Assembly: GCA_002898995.1 (NCBI GenBank)
Contig: BEIM01000169.1
Coordinates: 1 to 7,427, forward strand
Length of the DNA stretch: 7,427 nt
DNA from: a bacterium HR36
GTDB lineage: Bacteria > Planctomycetota > Planctomycetia > Gemmatales > HRBIN36
Direction of reading: 5' to 3'
Shown: positions 6,589-7,427 of the stretch, piece after piece
How the letters are laid out: every line of letters begins with the position of its first letter
Numbering within the stretch: position 1 is the first letter of the stretch
Position numbers and translations under genes: made by a program
Notes under the pieces: model-generated
What the model was told of the DNA's origin: nothing
Databases searched by the model: none
The model's input: only the letters and a program-made list of their open reading frames with translations

Positions 6589-6893
6589 ACGGAAGTAGGC
6601 AGGATAGCCCGAAACACAGCTTGTACTATTCAAGCACCAGGCCACGGGCCCCAGCTTGGTTGGATTTCGTGAGAAATCGCCGGAGCTGGAAAATGTGGCC
6701 CCATAAAGCGAGGGCTACCCAGCGGCGGGTGCACGTCCGCAGCATGTGCCATAAGAGCTGTCGGCAGACCGCGCAGAGATGTGAGGTCTGCAGCCCATGG
6801 GGGTAGCTCAGCGACACATGCTCCGAACGTGCAAGAGAGTCAAAGCCTGCTTCCGAACGTAACACCCCGGCCGTTGTGCCGGGGTTATTTTTT
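6589..6893 (+). ncRNA. Predicted structured non-coding RNA, family not recognised
   Basis: About 305 nt with a promoter in front and an intrinsic terminator at the end. The ends pair: CGGAAG 6590-6595 with CTTCCG 6850-6855, plus CAGG 6600-6603 with CCTG 6846-6849. Domain I is closed by 6605-6610/6712-6717 and holds a small hairpin (GCTTG 6619-6623/CAAGC 6631-6635) and a long one: 6640-6645/6695-6700, 6651-6656/6684-6689, 6657-6659/6680-6682 (one G-U pair) and GATTTC 6663-6668/GAAATC 6673-6678, capped by a GUGA (GNRA) tetraloop. Domain II is a second long hairpin: 6731-6736/6827-6832, a 4x4 internal loop, 6741-6748/6815-6822, 6755-6762/6802-6809 (two G-U pairs) and 6764-6770/6785-6791. Overlapping short frames have no recognisable protein features. 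I see none of the hallmark motifs of RNase P RNA, tmRNA, SRP RNA or 6S RNA. Its function is unknown; pairing was read by eye. Confidence 0.68.
6864..6893 (+). terminator. Rho-independent terminator of the ncRNA
   Basis: ACCCCGGC at 6864-6871 pairs perfectly with GCCGGGGT at 6878-6885 around a 6-nt loop, followed directly by TTATTTTTT (6885-6893). GC-rich stem, short loop and T-tract make this a textbook intrinsic terminator for + strand transcription. On the minus strand the stem lacks a following T-run, so it is one-directional. Confidence 0.92.
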
Positions 6894-7271
6894 CCAAAGT
6901 TCTCTCCGCGGGCGATGCATCTGTGCATGCGCTGTGAGCAAGCCGACTATGGGCGATGAACACTAGGGGCTATAAGCCATACTAAGCACGCCGCTCACCC
7001 GCTTTTTCCCATGTGCCAAGGACAGGTAAAGAACAAGGTTGCCGTTCCCGCGGCAGTGTAGCACGAGTAGGCGAACAACGGAGCCCCAGCAGCTGCCATA
7101 AGCCATGCGTGGCGGAGGTATTCACCCTCGCCCGCGAAACTCCCTCCATGCTCTGCGGGATGTTCCCCCTATATCCAGAGGCCGTCGCTCGGTACTTCTT
7201 ACGTAATAGGCATTGTTTCCGCGCGTTGAATGGCTGGTCGGCCGGAGCGTCAATCTCGGTGGCTTGCCATG
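6894..7271. other. 378-nt stretch without a recognised gene
   Basis: No convincing coding frame, tRNA or promoter is seen here. It holds a hairpin at 6912-6932 (GCGATGCA pairing with TGCAT-g-CGC across a 4-nt loop, one bulged G), a small GCCA/TGGC hairpin near 7103-7114 and a TTACGTAA palindrome at 7199-7206. It should contain the 3' end and terminator of the minus-strand gene at the right edge, but I found no clear one. Confidence 0.5.
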
Positions 7272-7427
7272 TTAGCGGAGCTTCCCGGGCTTGTGCCCGA
7301 GCTGCGGTTTATTTGCGACCACAGGCTTCGCGCCTAGTCCGGGCTTGCCGCCAATCGCCGGCTTTGCGCCGACGCCAGGCTTGCCGCCTAACGCATTCTT
7401 GTTTCCGGGAATAGATTTGCCGCCAAT
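7272..7427 (-). CDS. Basic repeat protein (Lys-Pro every six residues), C-terminal fragment
   Basis: Read on the minus strand from the right edge, a frame stays open for 51 codons and ends in TAA at 7272-7274; its start lies outside the window. The protein is a hexapeptide repeat: lysine recurs at visible residues 4, 10, 16, 22, 28, 34, 40 and 46, exactly six apart. From residue 16 on each is followed by proline, giving units such as ALGGKP, GVGAKP, AIGGKP, GLGAKP, VVANKP and QLGHKP, then a final GKLR. The visible part has no Asp or Glu and is strongly basic, low in complexity and probably disordered. Such tails can bind nucleic acid or polyanionic surfaces, but that is only inference. The six-residue protein period with varied codons argues for real coding. 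I recognise no family. Confidence 0.72.
   Translation of the reverse strand: MGGKSIPGNKNALGGKPGVGAKPAIGGKPGLGAKPVVANKPQLGHKPGKLR
7287..7427 (-). repeat. Imperfect 18-nt tandem repeat encoding hexapeptides
   Basis: About eight imperfect 18-nt units coding for (x)(I/L/V)(G/A)xKP. The DNA is recognisable on the + strand as recurring GGCTTGCCGCC and GGCTT(T/C)GCGCC blocks. The array runs off the right edge, so the copy number is a minimum. Confidence 0.72.

Noticed and set aside
6799..6811. tRNA-like GGGGGTAGCTCAG
   Set aside because: The D-stem cannot close (GCTC faces GCTC) and no anticodon or T-arm follows; the bases instead pair in domain II of the RNA.
6621..6928. Short frames on both strands across the ncRNA region
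   Set aside because: They have no ribosome binding site or protein pattern, cross the terminator or hairpins and are better explained by a structured RNA.
7044..7060. TGCCG/CGGCA hairpin as terminator of the right-edge minus-strand gene
   Set aside because: The stem is only 5 bp, the following tract is mixed and it lies over 200 nt past the stop codon.
6072..7206. TTACGTAA palindrome present at 6072-6079 and 7199-7206
   Set aside because: Two copies of an 8-mer in AT-richer intergenic DNA can occur by chance and neither lies at a promoter.
7013..7414. Plus-strand frame of 133 codons near the right edge
   Set aside because: Its second half is the antisense of the hexapeptide-repeat gene, it starts at a GTG without a ribosome binding site and its product has no recognisable pattern.

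Overview
The window most likely comes from a member of the Planctomycetota, probably Gemmatales-like. This is inferred from gene content: a BBP7-family outer-membrane beta-barrel protein, a secreted SdrD-B/Cna-B-repeat protein and a secreted protein of a type I associate with planctomycetes, next to ordinary housekeeping genes. No rRNA or other strong taxonomic marker is present, so the assignment is not firm.

Left part (1-2270, + strand): the 3' end of a surface protein with SdrD-B-like repeats, then a complete BBP7-family porin-like barrel protein with a signal peptide and an unusual Cys/Pro-rich segment. Middle part (2271-6025, + strand): ispE (4-diphosphocytidyl-2-C-methyl-D-erythritol kinase, isoprenoid precursor synthesis), a 221-nt gap, guaB (IMP dehydrogenase, committed step of GMP synthesis) with a strong ribosome binding site, and a secreted protein of unknown function that starts just after or slightly inside the end of guaB.

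Right part (6026-7427): a convergent gap with an inverted repeat, a small MoaD/ThiS-type sulfur-carrier gene on the minus strand ending in Gly-Gly, and then a roughly 300-nt stretch that codes for nothing convincing but reads as a structured non-coding RNA. It has a sigma70-like promoter, a 5'/3' closing helix starting at the predicted transcription start, two long branched hairpin domains (one capped by a GUGA tetraloop) and a textbook intrinsic terminator at 6864-6893. I do not recognise its family, and it is the most interesting item here. A gap of about 380 nt follows. The right edge cuts the C-terminus of a minus-strand gene that encodes a very basic protein with Lys(-Pro) every six residues.

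Functionally the genes fall into unrelated groups: cell-surface proteins, core metabolism (isoprenoids, GMP), a sulfur carrier and an RNA gene. Only guaB and its downstream partner are packed closely enough to suggest one transcript.
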